Source of the DNA: Akkermansia massiliensis
GTDB taxonomy: Bacteria > Verrucomicrobiota > Verrucomicrobiia > Verrucomicrobiales > Akkermansiaceae
Assembly (NCBI RefSeq): GCF_018847375.1
Contig: NZ_CP072036.1
Span: 2,046,001-2,110,000, forward strand
Direction of reading: 5' to 3'
Length of the DNA stretch: 64,000 nt
The translations under genes were made by a program, and so were the position numbers. Below are positions 32,447 through 41,529 of the stretch, piece after piece. Under the pieces are notes generated by a model that ran no database searches, was not told where the DNA came from, and was given only the letters and a program-made list of their open reading frames with translations. The stretch's first letter is position 1, and every line of letters starts with the position of its first letter.

Positions 32447-34600
32447 ATGTCGTCTTTTGAATTAAATTCCTCCTTCAAGCCCTCTGGGGACCAGGAGCAG
32501 GCCATCGGCAAGCTGCTCAAGTCTCTGGAAGCGGGCAACAAGCACCAGGGCCTGCTGGGGGTGACCGGGAGCGGCAAGACGTTCACGATGGCGAATCTGA
32601 TCGCCCGGATGAACAGGCCCACGCTGGTGATTTCCCACAACAAGACGCTCGCCGCGCAGCTTCACTCGGAGCTGAAAAGCTTTTTCCCGAATAACGCGGT
32701 GGATTACTACGTTTCCTATTTCGACTATTACCAGCCGGAGGCGTACATCGCCAGTTCCGACACTTATATCGAAAAGGATTCCGCCATCAATGACGAGCTG
32801 GACCGCCTGAGCCTGAACGCCATGAATTCCCTGATGACGCGCCGGGACGTGATTGTGGTGGCGTCCGTCTCCTGCATTTACGGCCTGTCCACCCCGGAAG
32901 ATTACCGTAACCTGACCCTGCGCATTCGTGAGGGAGACATCATGGACCGGGACGTGTTTCTCCGGCAGCTGGTGGAACGCCTGTTTGAGCGGCAGGATTT
33001 TGATTTTACCCGCGGCACGTTCCGCGTGCGCGGGGAGGTGGTGGAGGTGTTTCCCGCCTATTCGGAAGGGGAGGCGATCCGCGTGGAGTTTTTCGGAGAT
33101 GAGGTGGAACGGGTTTCCCTGATTGATTCCACCTCCGGCCGCGTGCGGGAACGGCTGGGGAGTTACACCTTTTTCCCGGCCAAGCAGTACGTGGCCGCTC
33201 CGGAAAAACGGGCCGCGGCGCTTAAGGCCATCCGGGCGGAGCTGGAGGACCGCGTGGGATGGTTTGAAAAGCATGGGCGTCTTTTGGAAGCGCAGCGCCT
33301 GAAACTGCGTACGGATTACGATCTGGAGCTGATTGAAGAACTGGGCTTCTGCAAGGGGATTGAGAATTATTCCCGCCATCTTTCCGGCCGCCTGCCGGGC
33401 AGTTCCCCCTCCACGCTGCTGGATTTCTTCCCCAAGGATTCCCTGACCCTGATTGATGAAAGCCATGTGGCCGTGCCCCAGCTGGGCGGCATGTACGAGG
33501 GGGACCGCAGCCGCAAGAATATTCTGGTGGAGCACGGCTTCCGCCTGCCCAGCGCGCTGGACAACAGGCCCCTGAAATTCCATGAGTTCATGGAGAGGCA
33601 GAACCAGATCGTGTACGCCTCCGCTACGCCGGGGCCGTTTGAGCTGGTGAACTGCCGTGCGGACAACAAGACTTATATTCCCGTGCGCCGCGCCGCCAGG
33701 TCCGGGGAAAAGGCGCCGGAAGGCTTCAAGGGGATTCTGTTCACTTCCCCCAAGGATATCCGCGTCACTCCCAGCCCGTCTACGGAACCGGTGGAGAAGT
33801 TTGATCCCACGAAGCGTTCCACACCCCTGATTGTGGAGCAGATTATCCGTCCCACCGGCCTGCTGGAGCCGAAGATCACCATCCGTCCCCTGAAAGGGCA
33901 GATTGACGAGACGATTGCCCTGTGCAACGAGCGCGTTGCCAAGAATGAACGCGTGCTGGTCACGACGCTGACCAAGAAGACGGCGGAAGACCTGACGGAG
34001 TACCTGAAGGGGGTGGGGCTGAAGGTTTCCTACATTCATGCGGATGTGGACGCGATTGAGCGCGTGGAGATTCTGCGCGCCCTGCGTGCCCGGAGGATAG
34101 ACGTTCTGGTGGGCATCAACCTGCTCAGGGAGGGGCTGGATTTGCCGGAAGTCTCCCTGGTGTGCATTCTGGATGCGGACAAGGAAGGTTTCCTGCGCAA
34201 TGAAACGTCCCTGGTGCAGACGGCGGGCCGCGCCGCGCGCCATTTGAACGGGGAGTGCGTCCTGTTTGCGGATGTAATGACGGATTCCATCAAGCGGCTG
34301 ATTGAGCTGACGGATTACCGCCGGAGCATTCAGGAGAAGTACAATCTGGAGCACGGCATTGTTCCCCAGACGGTGAGCCGGTCCGAACAGGGGCAGTTAA
34401 AGTTGTATGCGGAAGAAGATGAAGAGTCCTTCCGCGTAGCGGAGGACGAGGCCGGGTACGGGCTGGAAGAGCGCATTGCCAGGCTGGAGGCGGAAATGAA
34501 GGAGGCGGCCTCCCATCTGGAATTTGAACGCGCCGCCCTGATCCGGGATGAAATCAGGCAAATGCGCGAAGGCGGTAAAAAAGAGCAGGGCATTCCTTGA
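32447..34600 (+). CDS. uvrB: Excinuclease ABC subunit B
   Basis: About 717 residues. Walker A GVTGSGKTFTMANLIARM at about 39, the beta-hairpin region YYVSYFDYYQPEAYIASSD, DEAD-type motif TLIDESHVAVPQLGGMYEGD, helicase motifs VGINLLREGLDLPEVSLV and QTAGRAARH, and a C-terminal UVR domain (ASHLEFERAALIRDEIRQM) for UvrC/UvrA contact. It verifies damage and loads UvrC during nucleotide excision repair. The open frame extends 40 codons upstream, but MSSFELNSSFKPSGDQEQAI at 32447 matches the usual UvrB start. Terminated by a hairpin that overlaps its stop codon. Confidence 0.97.
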   Translation: MSSFELNSSFKPSGDQEQAIGKLLKSLEAGNKHQGLLGVTGSGKTFTMANLIARMNRPTLVISHNKTLAAQLHSELKSFFPNNAVDYYVSYFDYYQPEAYIASSDTYIEKDSAINDELDRLSLNAMNSLMTRRDVIVVASVSCIYGLSTPEDYRNLTLRIREGDIMDRDVFLRQLVERLFERQDFDFTRGTFRVRGEVVEVFPAYSEGEAIRVEFFGDEVERVSLIDSTSGRVRERLGSYTFFPAKQYVAAPEKRAAALKAIRAELEDRVGWFEKHGRLLEAQRLKLRTDYDLELIEELGFCKGIENYSRHLSGRLPGSSPSTLLDFFPKDSLTLIDESHVAVPQLGGMYEGDRSRKNILVEHGFRLPSALDNRPLKFHEFMERQNQIVYASATPGPFELVNCRADNKTYIPVRRAARSGEKAPEGFKGILFTSPKDIRVTPSPSTEPVEKFDPTKRSTPLIVEQIIRPTGLLEPKITIRPLKGQIDETIALCNERVAKNERVLVTTLTKKTAEDLTEYLKGVGLKVSYIHADVDAIERVEILRALRARRIDVLVGINLLREGLDLPEVSLVCILDADKEGFLRNETSLVQTAGRAARHLNGECVLFADVMTDSIKRLIELTDYRRSIQEKYNLEHGIVPQTVSRSEQGQLKLYAEEDEESFRVAEDEAGYGLEERIARLEAEMKEAASHLEFERAALIRDEIRQMREGGKKEQGIP

Positions 34601-34614
34601 AGAATGCCTCTTTT
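34588..34614 (+). terminator. Intrinsic terminator of uvrB
   Basis: ggcatt (34589-34594) and aatgcc (34603-34608) form a short stem across the uvrB stop codon, followed by TCTTTT. Confidence 0.5.
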
Positions 34615-35156
34615 CCCCTCCGGAACGGGAAAGCCCGGATGTTCCAGACCGGGACGGAGGCAATGATGCCATTTTCCCGGGATCGTCGTGCCGATGATTG
34701 AATTTCAAGCGTTTTTCCCGGGAGAAATGTTCCGTGGCAATCGCTGCCAAAAACGGGGAATCCTTTTACGGAGAAGGCATGGGAGGTTGCCGCATTTCAA
34801 AAAACGAATTGCTAATCCGTTACGGATTAGCACGGAATGGACTCCATGCCACAGGGAGCGCCGCAAGCCTTGCGGCATCCGGACATCAACAGGAACGGCA
34901 GAAAACTTTTTTCCCTGAAAGTCAGGGAATCGTAGCGAGACACCTGCTTTTCAACGGCTGCAAAGGCTTGCGCCGCTCCAAAGGCCGGTCATGCAATTAC
35001 GGAAAGGTTCACCACAAGGGAACGTTTCTCAATAAGGACATGGCTATTCAGCATAAGTCCCTTGTTATAAAAAACAGGCCTTGACCCCGGATTAGCAATC
35101 CGTTAGTTTATCCGTCCAGGCGCCGGAGCGGCACTGGGTTCATTGACTGTGACGGA
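34615..35156. other. Intergenic region containing a REP-like bounded segment
   Basis: About 540 bases between uvrB and the next gene. A 128-codon plus-strand frame (34698-35084) crosses both palindromes and has a Ser/Ala/Gly-rich, non-protein-like composition, so I do not call it. Small hairpins lie inside (ccgcaag/cttgcgg at 34862-34876 and ttccctga/tcagggaa near 34911). Confidence 0.4.
34803..35104. repeat. Inverted-repeat-bounded element (REP/MITE-like)
   Basis: aacgaattgctaatccg at 34803-34819 is repeated in inverted orientation at 35088-35104 (16 of 17 matching), 268 bases apart. Each end is itself palindromic: gctaatccg-tta-cggattagc (34811-34831) and cggatt-agc-aatccg (35088-35102). 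No coding capacity or obvious target-site duplication is visible. The structure suggests a REP doublet or a small non-autonomous element. Confidence 0.5.
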
Positions 35157-36746
35157 ATGATGTTTGGCGTATTCTTTTTCTTCGTGATTCTAGCTTCTCT
35201 GCTTGTTTTATGGCGCTGGCGTGCGGATGACTGCATGCTGCCGTGGAAGAAGGTGGTGGCTGCCTGCGGAATTTGCAGTGTCATTCTTTTCCCCCTGGGT
35301 CTCGTGTTCCGTGCGGATGGCCTGTGTTTCGGAACCTGGGAGGGCGCCGCATCCTCTATTGTCCAGTATGGAATTTTTTTAATGGCTTTATGCCTGTCCG
35401 TACAGGCGTTGAATGGCGTGGTATGGTATGGCGCGCGCCATGAAACGGAGTGGAGCCCCTGGGGGAAATGGGGCGTCATGGCCGTTATTTCCATCGCCGT
35501 GCTGGCGTGGTGGTGGCATGCGGGTTCACAGTGTTCCTTTGATTTCCAATATCGCCAGTATCCCCAGATCGTCAGCGGACAGTATAATTTGATGCATACG
35601 CTGGCCCACACCCTGCTGTGCAAGGGTGTTTTAAGCGTCTGGCCGGAATTTCAGGCCATCGTTCTGGTTCAACTGGGGCTGCTGTTGTCCGTTTGCTTCA
35701 TGATCGTTTCCTGGGCGGCGCGCGAACGGATGCGGGCGCTGATCGTGCTGGGAGCCGTCTTGCTGTGCCTGTTCCAGTTTGAGATGGTGACGACGGTGAT
35801 CAAGGACGTTCCCTATTCCATTTTCCTGATGGCGCTTACGGTGGGATTATGCTCCTGGTTATTGGAAAAACGCACCTCCGCCCTGTGGCTGATCGGTCTT
35901 GGGCTGGCCGGAACCGGGAGCCTGCGCTATGACGGAGCCGTTCCGTTTTTTCTTACTGTCGCGGCCCTGTCCGTCCATATGTTCCATCACCGTGCGGAAT
36001 TCCGCCGCCTGGGGATTCCCGTGATAGGGGGAATTTGCTGCTGGCTGTTCGCTTTTCTCGTCCTTCCCTTTCTGATGGATGCGGAAAGCGGCGCGTCCGG
36101 CACCAAGTATGCCAAGATGGCTCATGTGGTCTGTGATATTGTTGCAGAGGGCGGGAAGGTGAGTGACGGAGACATGGAGCTGATTGAACGGGAAATCATG
36201 CCTAGGGACGTCATCATGAGGCAGTACCGCCTTTATGAAGATTCCCTGCATCCCGCAGTGTCAGCCGGGTACGGGCAGAAGTATCTCCACACGGGCCTGT
36301 TTGAGTCCTGGGAGACGGGAATGAAGTATGGGTTTGCGTGGACCTTGTCCGGCAAAGGGGAACTTGTCAGGAATCTGTTTTTCTCCGTTTCTGCGGACAA
36401 TCCCCTGCTGGCGGGGAAGATTCTTCTTCTGAACAGCCAGATGGTTTGGAACCTGCCTGCGGGCAATGTCAGGGATATGCCGCAGCTTTCCCTGTTTTAC
36501 GGCTGCGTGCTCAGCTTCCTCGTTTACGGAATGATGAAGAAAAAGGCGTATCTGATCCCTTTTGTGCCATTTTACGGAGTGGTTCTGGCCATTGGCGCGG
36601 CGGCGACTACGTATGAAGTCCGCTATATGCTGCCTCTGGAATTGCTGTTCCCCGTCCTGCTGCTTTATTCCATCTCCTGCGCCAAAAGAGCGGATGTCCC
36701 GAAGGAGGGAGAGAAAAAGGAAGGCCGCCTTTCCTCCGGAATTTGA
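35157..36746 (+). CDS. Polytopic membrane protein, possible glycosyltransferase-type (529 aa)
   Basis: Roughly 11-12 hydrophobic segments, from MMFGVFFFFVILASLLVLWR to LPLELLFPVLLLYSISC, with one large extracytoplasmic loop at about 310-440 (EREIMPRDVIMRQYRLYEDS, KYLHTGLFESWETG). The many TM segments and a terminal SCAKRADVPKEGEKKEG tail are reminiscent of DUF6020-like proteins and integral-membrane glycosyltransferases, but I see no diagnostic motif. Monocistronic, with the REP-like element upstream and rpmI downstream. A start at the second Met (35160) is equally possible. Confidence 0.75.
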   Translation: MMFGVFFFFVILASLLVLWRWRADDCMLPWKKVVAACGICSVILFPLGLVFRADGLCFGTWEGAASSIVQYGIFLMALCLSVQALNGVVWYGARHETEWSPWGKWGVMAVISIAVLAWWWHAGSQCSFDFQYRQYPQIVSGQYNLMHTLAHTLLCKGVLSVWPEFQAIVLVQLGLLLSVCFMIVSWAARERMRALIVLGAVLLCLFQFEMVTTVIKDVPYSIFLMALTVGLCSWLLEKRTSALWLIGLGLAGTGSLRYDGAVPFFLTVAALSVHMFHHRAEFRRLGIPVIGGICCWLFAFLVLPFLMDAESGASGTKYAKMAHVVCDIVAEGGKVSDGDMELIEREIMPRDVIMRQYRLYEDSLHPAVSAGYGQKYLHTGLFESWETGMKYGFAWTLSGKGELVRNLFFSVSADNPLLAGKILLLNSQMVWNLPAGNVRDMPQLSLFYGCVLSFLVYGMMKKKAYLIPFVPFYGVVLAIGAAATTYEVRYMLPLELLFPVLLLYSISCAKRADVPKEGEKKEGRLSSGI

Positions 36747-36870
36747 GCGTGCCGCACTGGTCCGGGAGGGGGACCGGGCAGGTGGGGAAGCGTGCCATTT
36801 TAACCGGAAAAATGTTTCGGGGTCATTTTCCACTTGCCAAGAGCGGATTGGCGCCTATACTCCTTCCACC

Positions 36871-37080
36871 ATGACCCGCAAAGGTGGTATCAATAAAACT
36901 CGCAAGGCAGTCGCCAAGCGTTTCAAGGTTACCGGCACGGGCAAGGTACTGCGCCGTAAACAGGGTAAGCGCCACATCCTCCAGAAGAAATCCAGCAAGC
37001 GCAAGCGTCAGCTTGGCAAGGTGGCTCTGGTGGACGAAACGCAAGTCTGGGCAGTCAAGCAGAACCTGCCTTTCGCCTAA
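36871..37080 (+). CDS. rpmI: 50S ribosomal protein L35
   Basis: 69 residues, MTRKGGINKTRKAVAKRFKV followed by TGTGKVLRRKQGKRHILQKK. This is a normal-length, highly basic L35. The frame is open far upstream, but the conserved N-terminus fixes the start at 36871. It lies 149 bases upstream of rplT. infC, the usual first gene of this operon, is not adjacent. Confidence 0.95.
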   Translation: MTRKGGINKTRKAVAKRFKVTGTGKVLRRKQGKRHILQKKSSKRKRQLGKVALVDETQVWAVKQNLPFA

Positions 37081-37112
37081 ACCGCGGAAACGCTCGACCA
37101 ACGCCGAGCTTT

Positions 37113-37131
37113 CCCCCCGCTGAACGGGGGG
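37113..37131 (+). promoter_or_regulatory. GC-rich hairpin in the rpmI-rplT spacer
   Basis: ccccccg, loop ctgaa, cgggggg, with no T-run. In many bacteria L20 represses its operon by binding a structured leader, so this hairpin could be part of such a site. That is inference from position only. Confidence 0.3.
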
Positions 37132-37229
37132 CCTTCATGCAGCCTTCTTCCAATGAGAAGATAAGAACAGGCGAGACTGCAGGGAGGTGAGGAAGAACAG
37201 TCTGTTCAAGATAGAAATAGAAATAAGCT

Positions 37230-37613
37230 ATGCCACGTGCCACTAATGGACCGGCCTCTCGCAAGCGCCGTAAGCGCATTCTCTTGCGTGCCAAGGGTTT
37301 CCGCGGTTTCCGCAGCAAACTCTTCCGCTACGCCAAGGATGCTGTTTACAAGGCTTGGCAGTATGAATACCGCGACCGCAAGAGACGCAAGGGACAATTC
37401 CGCCGTCTCTGGATCGCCCGTATTTCCGCTGCCGTCCGCGACCGCGGTCTGACCTATTCCCGCTTTATGGAAGGCCTGAAAGCCGCCAACGTCGATCTGG
37501 ACCGCAAGGTTCTTGCCGACCTGGCCGTCTCCGACGAAAAGGCTTTTGACGCCATCTTCGCCCAAGCGAAGAAAGCCATTGAAGCCAAGGATGGTGCCGC
37601 TCTCCGCGCCTAA
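37230..37613 (+). CDS. rplT: 50S ribosomal protein L20
   Basis: 127 residues, MPRATNGPASRKRRKRILLR, then AKGFRGFRSKLFRYAKDAVY and the C-terminal domain RLWIARISAAVRDRGLTYSR. It is an early assembly protein of the large subunit. Length is slightly above the usual 117-120 because of an extended acidic tail (AKKAIEAKDGAALRA). A strong terminator follows. Confidence 0.96.
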   Translation: MPRATNGPASRKRRKRILLRAKGFRGFRSKLFRYAKDAVYKAWQYEYRDRKRRKGQFRRLWIARISAAVRDRGLTYSRFMEGLKAANVDLDRKVLADLAVSDEKAFDAIFAQAKKAIEAKDGAALRA

Positions 37614-37649
37614 GACGCAGCAGAGTCCATCTGTTCAGTAAACATTAAC

Positions 37650-37685
37650 AAACAGCCCCGGAGGTTAGCCTTCCGGGGCTGTTTT
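37650..37685. terminator. Bidirectional intrinsic terminator between rplT and a thioredoxin gene
   Basis: aacagccccgga (37651-37662) pairs perfectly with tccggggctgtt (37672-37683), followed by T-rich sequence on the plus strand and preceded by A-rich sequence, so it can serve both convergent genes. Confidence 0.85.
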
Positions 37686-37742
37686 GCGTCTTCATGTCCG
37701 GGTGCGGAAAAAAACGTGAAATCCCGCCAGGGGAGGATTCGT

Positions 37743-38540
37743 TTATTCGGATTCGGCCGTTGCCTCCTTTTCCTTTTCCGCGCTGGCCAGCTCCTCCACC
37801 TTCCGCACCAGTCCATCCATGCTGCCGGAAGCGATTTTGTTTCCGTTAGCGTCCACCAGCACCAGGGAGGGGATGGGACCGGGATAATTCTTGCGGATCA
37901 GAGGGCTTTCCTTGGAAAGGTTGTCCAGGTAGCCGAACAGGAAGACCGGCCACGGCATCTTATTGGAAACGGCCCATTTCTGGGCGCCTTCCAGCGCATG
38001 GTCCATGCTGCACAGGACTACTTCCAGATCCTTGCGGGGAGCGATTTTATCCCGGTACACCTCCAGGTTGCGCGGAAGGGAGGCCCTGCACGGGCCGCAC
38101 CAGCTCGCGGAATAATACAGGATAAAATACCTGGCGTTCCATTTGCCGTCCATTTTGACGAACTTGCCGTCCTTTTCCCGGTAGGTCAGCCCTTTCAGCT
38201 GTTTGCCCAGGACTCCTTTCGGGATGACCATTTTAGCCAGCTCCGCATCCGTCTTGCCGACCAGCTCCTTGTGGAAGTCAATCCAGTCCAGGTCCTCCCT
38301 GGAAAGTTTTTTGAGGGGAAAGGGGATTTTCTTTTTCGTGAAGACGTTCTGCATGATCGCGTTGACGCTGTTCAAGCCGGCCAGCCTGGCCTGGAAGGTG
38401 GCGCCCGTCTCCTTGTTCGTCCAGGTCCGGGTCATGGAGGGGATGTCCGCTTCTTCCTGAGGCGCGGCGTGAAGAAAGGGCGTACAGGCTATCAATGCGG
38501 CTGCCGGAATGCCCGTCATGAGAAACTTGGAGACAATCAT
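37743..38540 (-). CDS. Periplasmic thioredoxin-like protein
   Basis: 265 residues. A signal peptide (MIVSKFLMTGIPAAALIACT, PFLHAA) is followed by a helical N-terminal domain and, from about 125, a TlpA/ResA-like thioredoxin domain with an intact active site YYSASWCGPCRASLPRNLEV and the cis-Pro region GPIPSLVLVDANG. It probably reduces or isomerises disulfides, for example in cytochrome maturation. The Glu/Ala/Lys tail is low-complexity. Convergent with rplT, sharing its terminator. Confidence 0.85.
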   Translation of the reverse strand: MIVSKFLMTGIPAAALIACTPFLHAAPQEEADIPSMTRTWTNKETGATFQARLAGLNSVNAIMQNVFTKKKIPFPLKKLSREDLDWIDFHKELVGKTDAELAKMVIPKGVLGKQLKGLTYREKDGKFVKMDGKWNARYFILYYSASWCGPCRASLPRNLEVYRDKIAPRKDLEVVLCSMDHALEGAQKWAVSNKMPWPVFLFGYLDNLSKESPLIRKNYPGPIPSLVLVDANGNKIASGSMDGLVRKVEELASAEKEKEATAESE

Positions 38541-38663
38541 CTTTTGTTGTTATGGTGTTTTCTGCCGCATGTCCAGAATTTAAATGTTCCCTCTGTCATT
38601 AGGACATCCTTGAAGCTTGTCCGCCGGGATGCGTCATGATAGCCTGATCCACAAAGCACTACC

Positions 38664-40109
38664 ATGGATAGCATTCTTTCCGTTCTTACCACCATTGCCA
38701 TTATCTTCGGTGTGGTGATGTTGTTTAACTTCATGATTTTCATTCATGAACTGGGTCACTTTTTCGCCGCCCGCTGGCGCGGCCTGTACGTGGACAGGTT
38801 CCAAATCTGGTTTGGACGCCCCATCTGGAAAAAGACCGTTAACGGCGTGCAATGGGGGGTGGGCTGGATTCCGGCCGGCGGCTTCGTTTCCCTACCGCAA
38901 ATGGCTCCGATGGAGGCTATTGAAGGGAGAGCGGAGCTTCCCAAGGATTTGAAGCCCGTTACCCCCTTGGACAAGATCATCGTGGCCGCCGCCGGCCCCA
39001 TCGCCTCTTTCCTGCTGGCCGTGTTTTTTGCCGTGGCCGTCTGGATGGTGGGCAAGCCTGATGTGGAGATGGGGGTGACTACGGTCGGCTTTGTTGCTCC
39101 GGACAGCCCTGCGGCCCAGTCCGGCATTCTGCCCGGCGACAGGATTGTGAAGGTGGACGGCCGCCCGGTGGACAAGTGGGCGGGCAATATGGAAGGCGTC
39201 CGGGAACTGATTATGCTGGGTGAGCATGACCAGGTAGTTTTTACGGTGCAGAGGCCTGGGCATGAAGGAGAGATGGAAATTTCCTGCGGGTTCCGGATTC
39301 CGGAAACGTCCTGGTGGCAGCGCTCCGGCATGCGCCAGGTAGGGCTGATGCAGGCGATGCCCTGCGTCATCGGGGAAGTGCTTCCCAATTCTCCTGCCGA
39401 CCAGGCCGGATTGAAGCCGGGCGACGTGGTGACGGCTGCCAACGGGGAACGCATCTGGAGCCCTGCGGCGCTGGATGGGCTGTTGAAGAAGAATGAACCG
39501 CTTCTGCTGGACGTGACGGGCAAGGATGGCGCCGCGAGGCAGGTGAACATCCAGGGCAGGCTGCCGGAGAACTGGCACAACGGCGCGAACGGCTCCCTGC
39601 TCAAGGGCGCCCAGCCCATTCTGGGCGTAACCTGGGACCTCAGCTCCGTGGGCCGTGACGTAACCGTGCATCCTACTCCGTGGGCGCAGATCAAGCAGAG
39701 TTTGAAATGGATGGGAGATACCCTGGCGAAGGTGGCGGCCCCCGGCAGCAGCGTGGGCGTGGAGCACCTCTCCGGCCCTGTGGGAATTGCCAACCAGTTT
39801 TACAAGATGTTCTCCCTGGAGGAAGGCTGGAAGCTGGCCCTGTGGTTCTCCGTGGTGCTGAACGTGAACCTGGCTATCCTGAACATCCTGCCTCTTCCTG
39901 TGGTGGACGGCGGCCACGTGGTGATGAACACCATTGAGCTGGTTTTCCGCCGTCCCCTGAACGTGAAAGTGCTGGAATTCGTGCAGTTCGGCTTCGTCTT
40001 CCTGCTGATGGGCTTCTTCCTGTTCGTGACATTCAAGGACGTGGGGGATTTCTTTGGCAAGAAGCCGGACAAGCTGCCCACCCCGGTATTCAAGGCCGTG
40101 ACGGATTAA
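38664..40109 (+). CDS. rseP: Site-2 membrane metalloprotease RseP
   Basis: 481 residues. The zinc motif IFIHELGHFFAARWRGLYVD lies at residues 26-45 (HELGH 28-32). Two PDZ domains follow (GFVAPDSPAAQSGILPGDRI and GEVLPNSPADQAGLKPGDVV), and the third metal ligand motif reads LAILNILPLPVVDGGHVVMN in a late membrane segment. RseP performs intramembrane cleavage of anti-sigma factors and signal-peptide remnants in the envelope stress response. Length and motif order are normal. The DUF6056-like gene follows closely. Confidence 0.95.
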   Translation: MDSILSVLTTIAIIFGVVMLFNFMIFIHELGHFFAARWRGLYVDRFQIWFGRPIWKKTVNGVQWGVGWIPAGGFVSLPQMAPMEAIEGRAELPKDLKPVTPLDKIIVAAAGPIASFLLAVFFAVAVWMVGKPDVEMGVTTVGFVAPDSPAAQSGILPGDRIVKVDGRPVDKWAGNMEGVRELIMLGEHDQVVFTVQRPGHEGEMEISCGFRIPETSWWQRSGMRQVGLMQAMPCVIGEVLPNSPADQAGLKPGDVVTAANGERIWSPAALDGLLKKNEPLLLDVTGKDGAARQVNIQGRLPENWHNGANGSLLKGAQPILGVTWDLSSVGRDVTVHPTPWAQIKQSLKWMGDTLAKVAAPGSSVGVEHLSGPVGIANQFYKMFSLEEGWKLALWFSVVLNVNLAILNILPLPVVDGGHVVMNTIELVFRRPLNVKVLEFVQFGFVFLLMGFFLFVTFKDVGDFFGKKPDKLPTPVFKAVTD

Positions 40110-40143
40110 ACGCGGGCGGCGACCCTTGATACGGCTTGATTCC

Positions 40144-41529
40144 ATGAAGCAGTCACTGGCGGCGCGTTTCCTGTTCCGGGCGGTGGTGCTGGCGCTTCTC
40201 GTGTACGCCATACTGCTCACCTGGTGGACCCCCTTCACCGGGGACAGCTTCATGCATTCCGTATTCGGGGCTGGCCACCGTCTTGCCTTCCAGCCCGTGC
40301 TGGAACGGTGCTGGTGGTCGTACATGAACTGGAATCCCCGCCTGGGGGAATTCCTGGCTGTCTTTACGGCCACGGCGGGGAAGTGGCTTTTCCTGGCCGT
40401 CAATCCCTTCGTGATTCTTTCCCTGGCCCTGATGATGTTTTACCTGGCGCGGGGAAGGAGGGTGAATTCCGGGCACTGGCGGGATGTTCTGCTGTTTTCC
40501 GCGGGCGCCCTTCTTCTGCTCACGTCTTCATCCAGGCCGGGCATCACGATGTTCTGGCTGTCTGGAGGGACAAACTATGCGTGGTCAGCCGCCGTCTGGC
40601 TGGGCTTCCTGTGCCTGTACCGCGGCTTATGGGCCGGGACCTCCCGGATTAAGGACAGGCCCTTTTCCTGGCTCTGGATAGGCGTGGCGGCTTTTGCCGC
40701 CGGGATGACCAATGAGAACCAGATTCCCGCTTCCCTGGGCATGCTGTTCCTGTACTGGCTGTATGCGCGCTGGAAGAGCCTGGTTCTTCCCCGCTGGTTC
40801 TTCGTCGGCTGGGGTTTTCATGCCCTGGGCGGCGCTTGTCTTCTGCTGGCTCCGGGAAACGGCGTGCGTCTTCATTCGGAGACGGCGGGTGGCGCCGCCG
40901 TCCTTCATTCCTGGGCGGAGCGTTTCGGCGCCATTCCGGAACTGATGAATGCTTTTTACGAGTTCATGCCGCTTCCTAAAATCCTGCTGGCAGCCGTCGC
41001 CGTGGCCCTGATCCTGCTGACGTGGAGAAGAGGTTGGAAGACTTGGAAGGGGGCTTCTCTCCGCCGCATGTGCGTTTCCCTTCTGTTCATTCTGGTGGCT
41101 CATGCCATGGCAATCAGCTTTTTTGTGCGCGTGATTCCCGCGTGGCATGCCATGTTTTCCGCCACGGTGCTGATGATGACGGGCATCCTGGGGCTGTACG
41201 GGGTATGGATGGACGCCGCGCAGAGGCGTTGGATTCCTTCCTGCGTGCTGCTTGCGGCGGCCGGGCTGGCCCTGTGGGTATGCTCCGGGTATCTGGATGC
41301 CTTCCCGCGCATCCACCGCCAGTGCGAGGAACGGAAAATGTTCATCCGCCATGAACTGGAAAAGGGGGAGAGAAACATTGCGGTCCCTCCTTATGAGCCC
41401 GTGCCTCTGGCTCCCTATGTTTCCGTGATGTGGCGCATGAGCAGCGGAGACCCGGATGAATTCATCAACCGTTCCATTGCCCGTTATCTGGGAATAGAAA
41501 GCATCCGGGTGGCTGTGCCTGAACATTGA
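40144..41529 (+). CDS. DUF6056-like polytopic membrane protein
   Basis: About 461 residues from MKQSLAARFLFRAVVLALLV, with about 11 membrane segments. Motifs TPFTGDSF, NWNPRLGEFLAVF, FWLSGGTNYAWSAAVWLGF and TNENQIPAS match the conserved positions of the DUF6056 family, integral-membrane proteins often thought to be glycosyltransferase-like. The C-terminal soluble part (YEPVPLAPYVSVMWRMSSGD) is short. The gene begins 34 bases after rseP and is probably cotranscribed. Function unproven. Confidence 0.78.
   Translation: MKQSLAARFLFRAVVLALLVYAILLTWWTPFTGDSFMHSVFGAGHRLAFQPVLERCWWSYMNWNPRLGEFLAVFTATAGKWLFLAVNPFVILSLALMMFYLARGRRVNSGHWRDVLLFSAGALLLLTSSSRPGITMFWLSGGTNYAWSAAVWLGFLCLYRGLWAGTSRIKDRPFSWLWIGVAAFAAGMTNENQIPASLGMLFLYWLYARWKSLVLPRWFFVGWGFHALGGACLLLAPGNGVRLHSETAGGAAVLHSWAERFGAIPELMNAFYEFMPLPKILLAAVAVALILLTWRRGWKTWKGASLRRMCVSLLFILVAHAMAISFFVRVIPAWHAMFSATVLMMTGILGLYGVWMDAAQRRWIPSCVLLAAAGLALWVCSGYLDAFPRIHRQCEERKMFIRHELEKGERNIAVPPYEPVPLAPYVSVMWRMSSGDPDEFINRSIARYLGIESIRVAVPEH

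Noticed and set aside
32462..34354. A 630-codon minus-strand frame opposite uvrB
   Set aside because: uvrB has all its motifs on the other strand, and the antisense protein is Gln/His/Arg-rich without any recognisable feature.
34698..35084. 128-codon plus-strand frame after uvrB
   Set aside because: It runs through palindromes of a repeat-like segment and has repetitive Ser/Ala/Gly composition, so it is probably the inside of a non-coding element.
36562..36870. N-terminal extension of L35
   Set aside because: Overlaps the end of the upstream membrane protein gene; the conserved L35 N-terminus begins at 36871.
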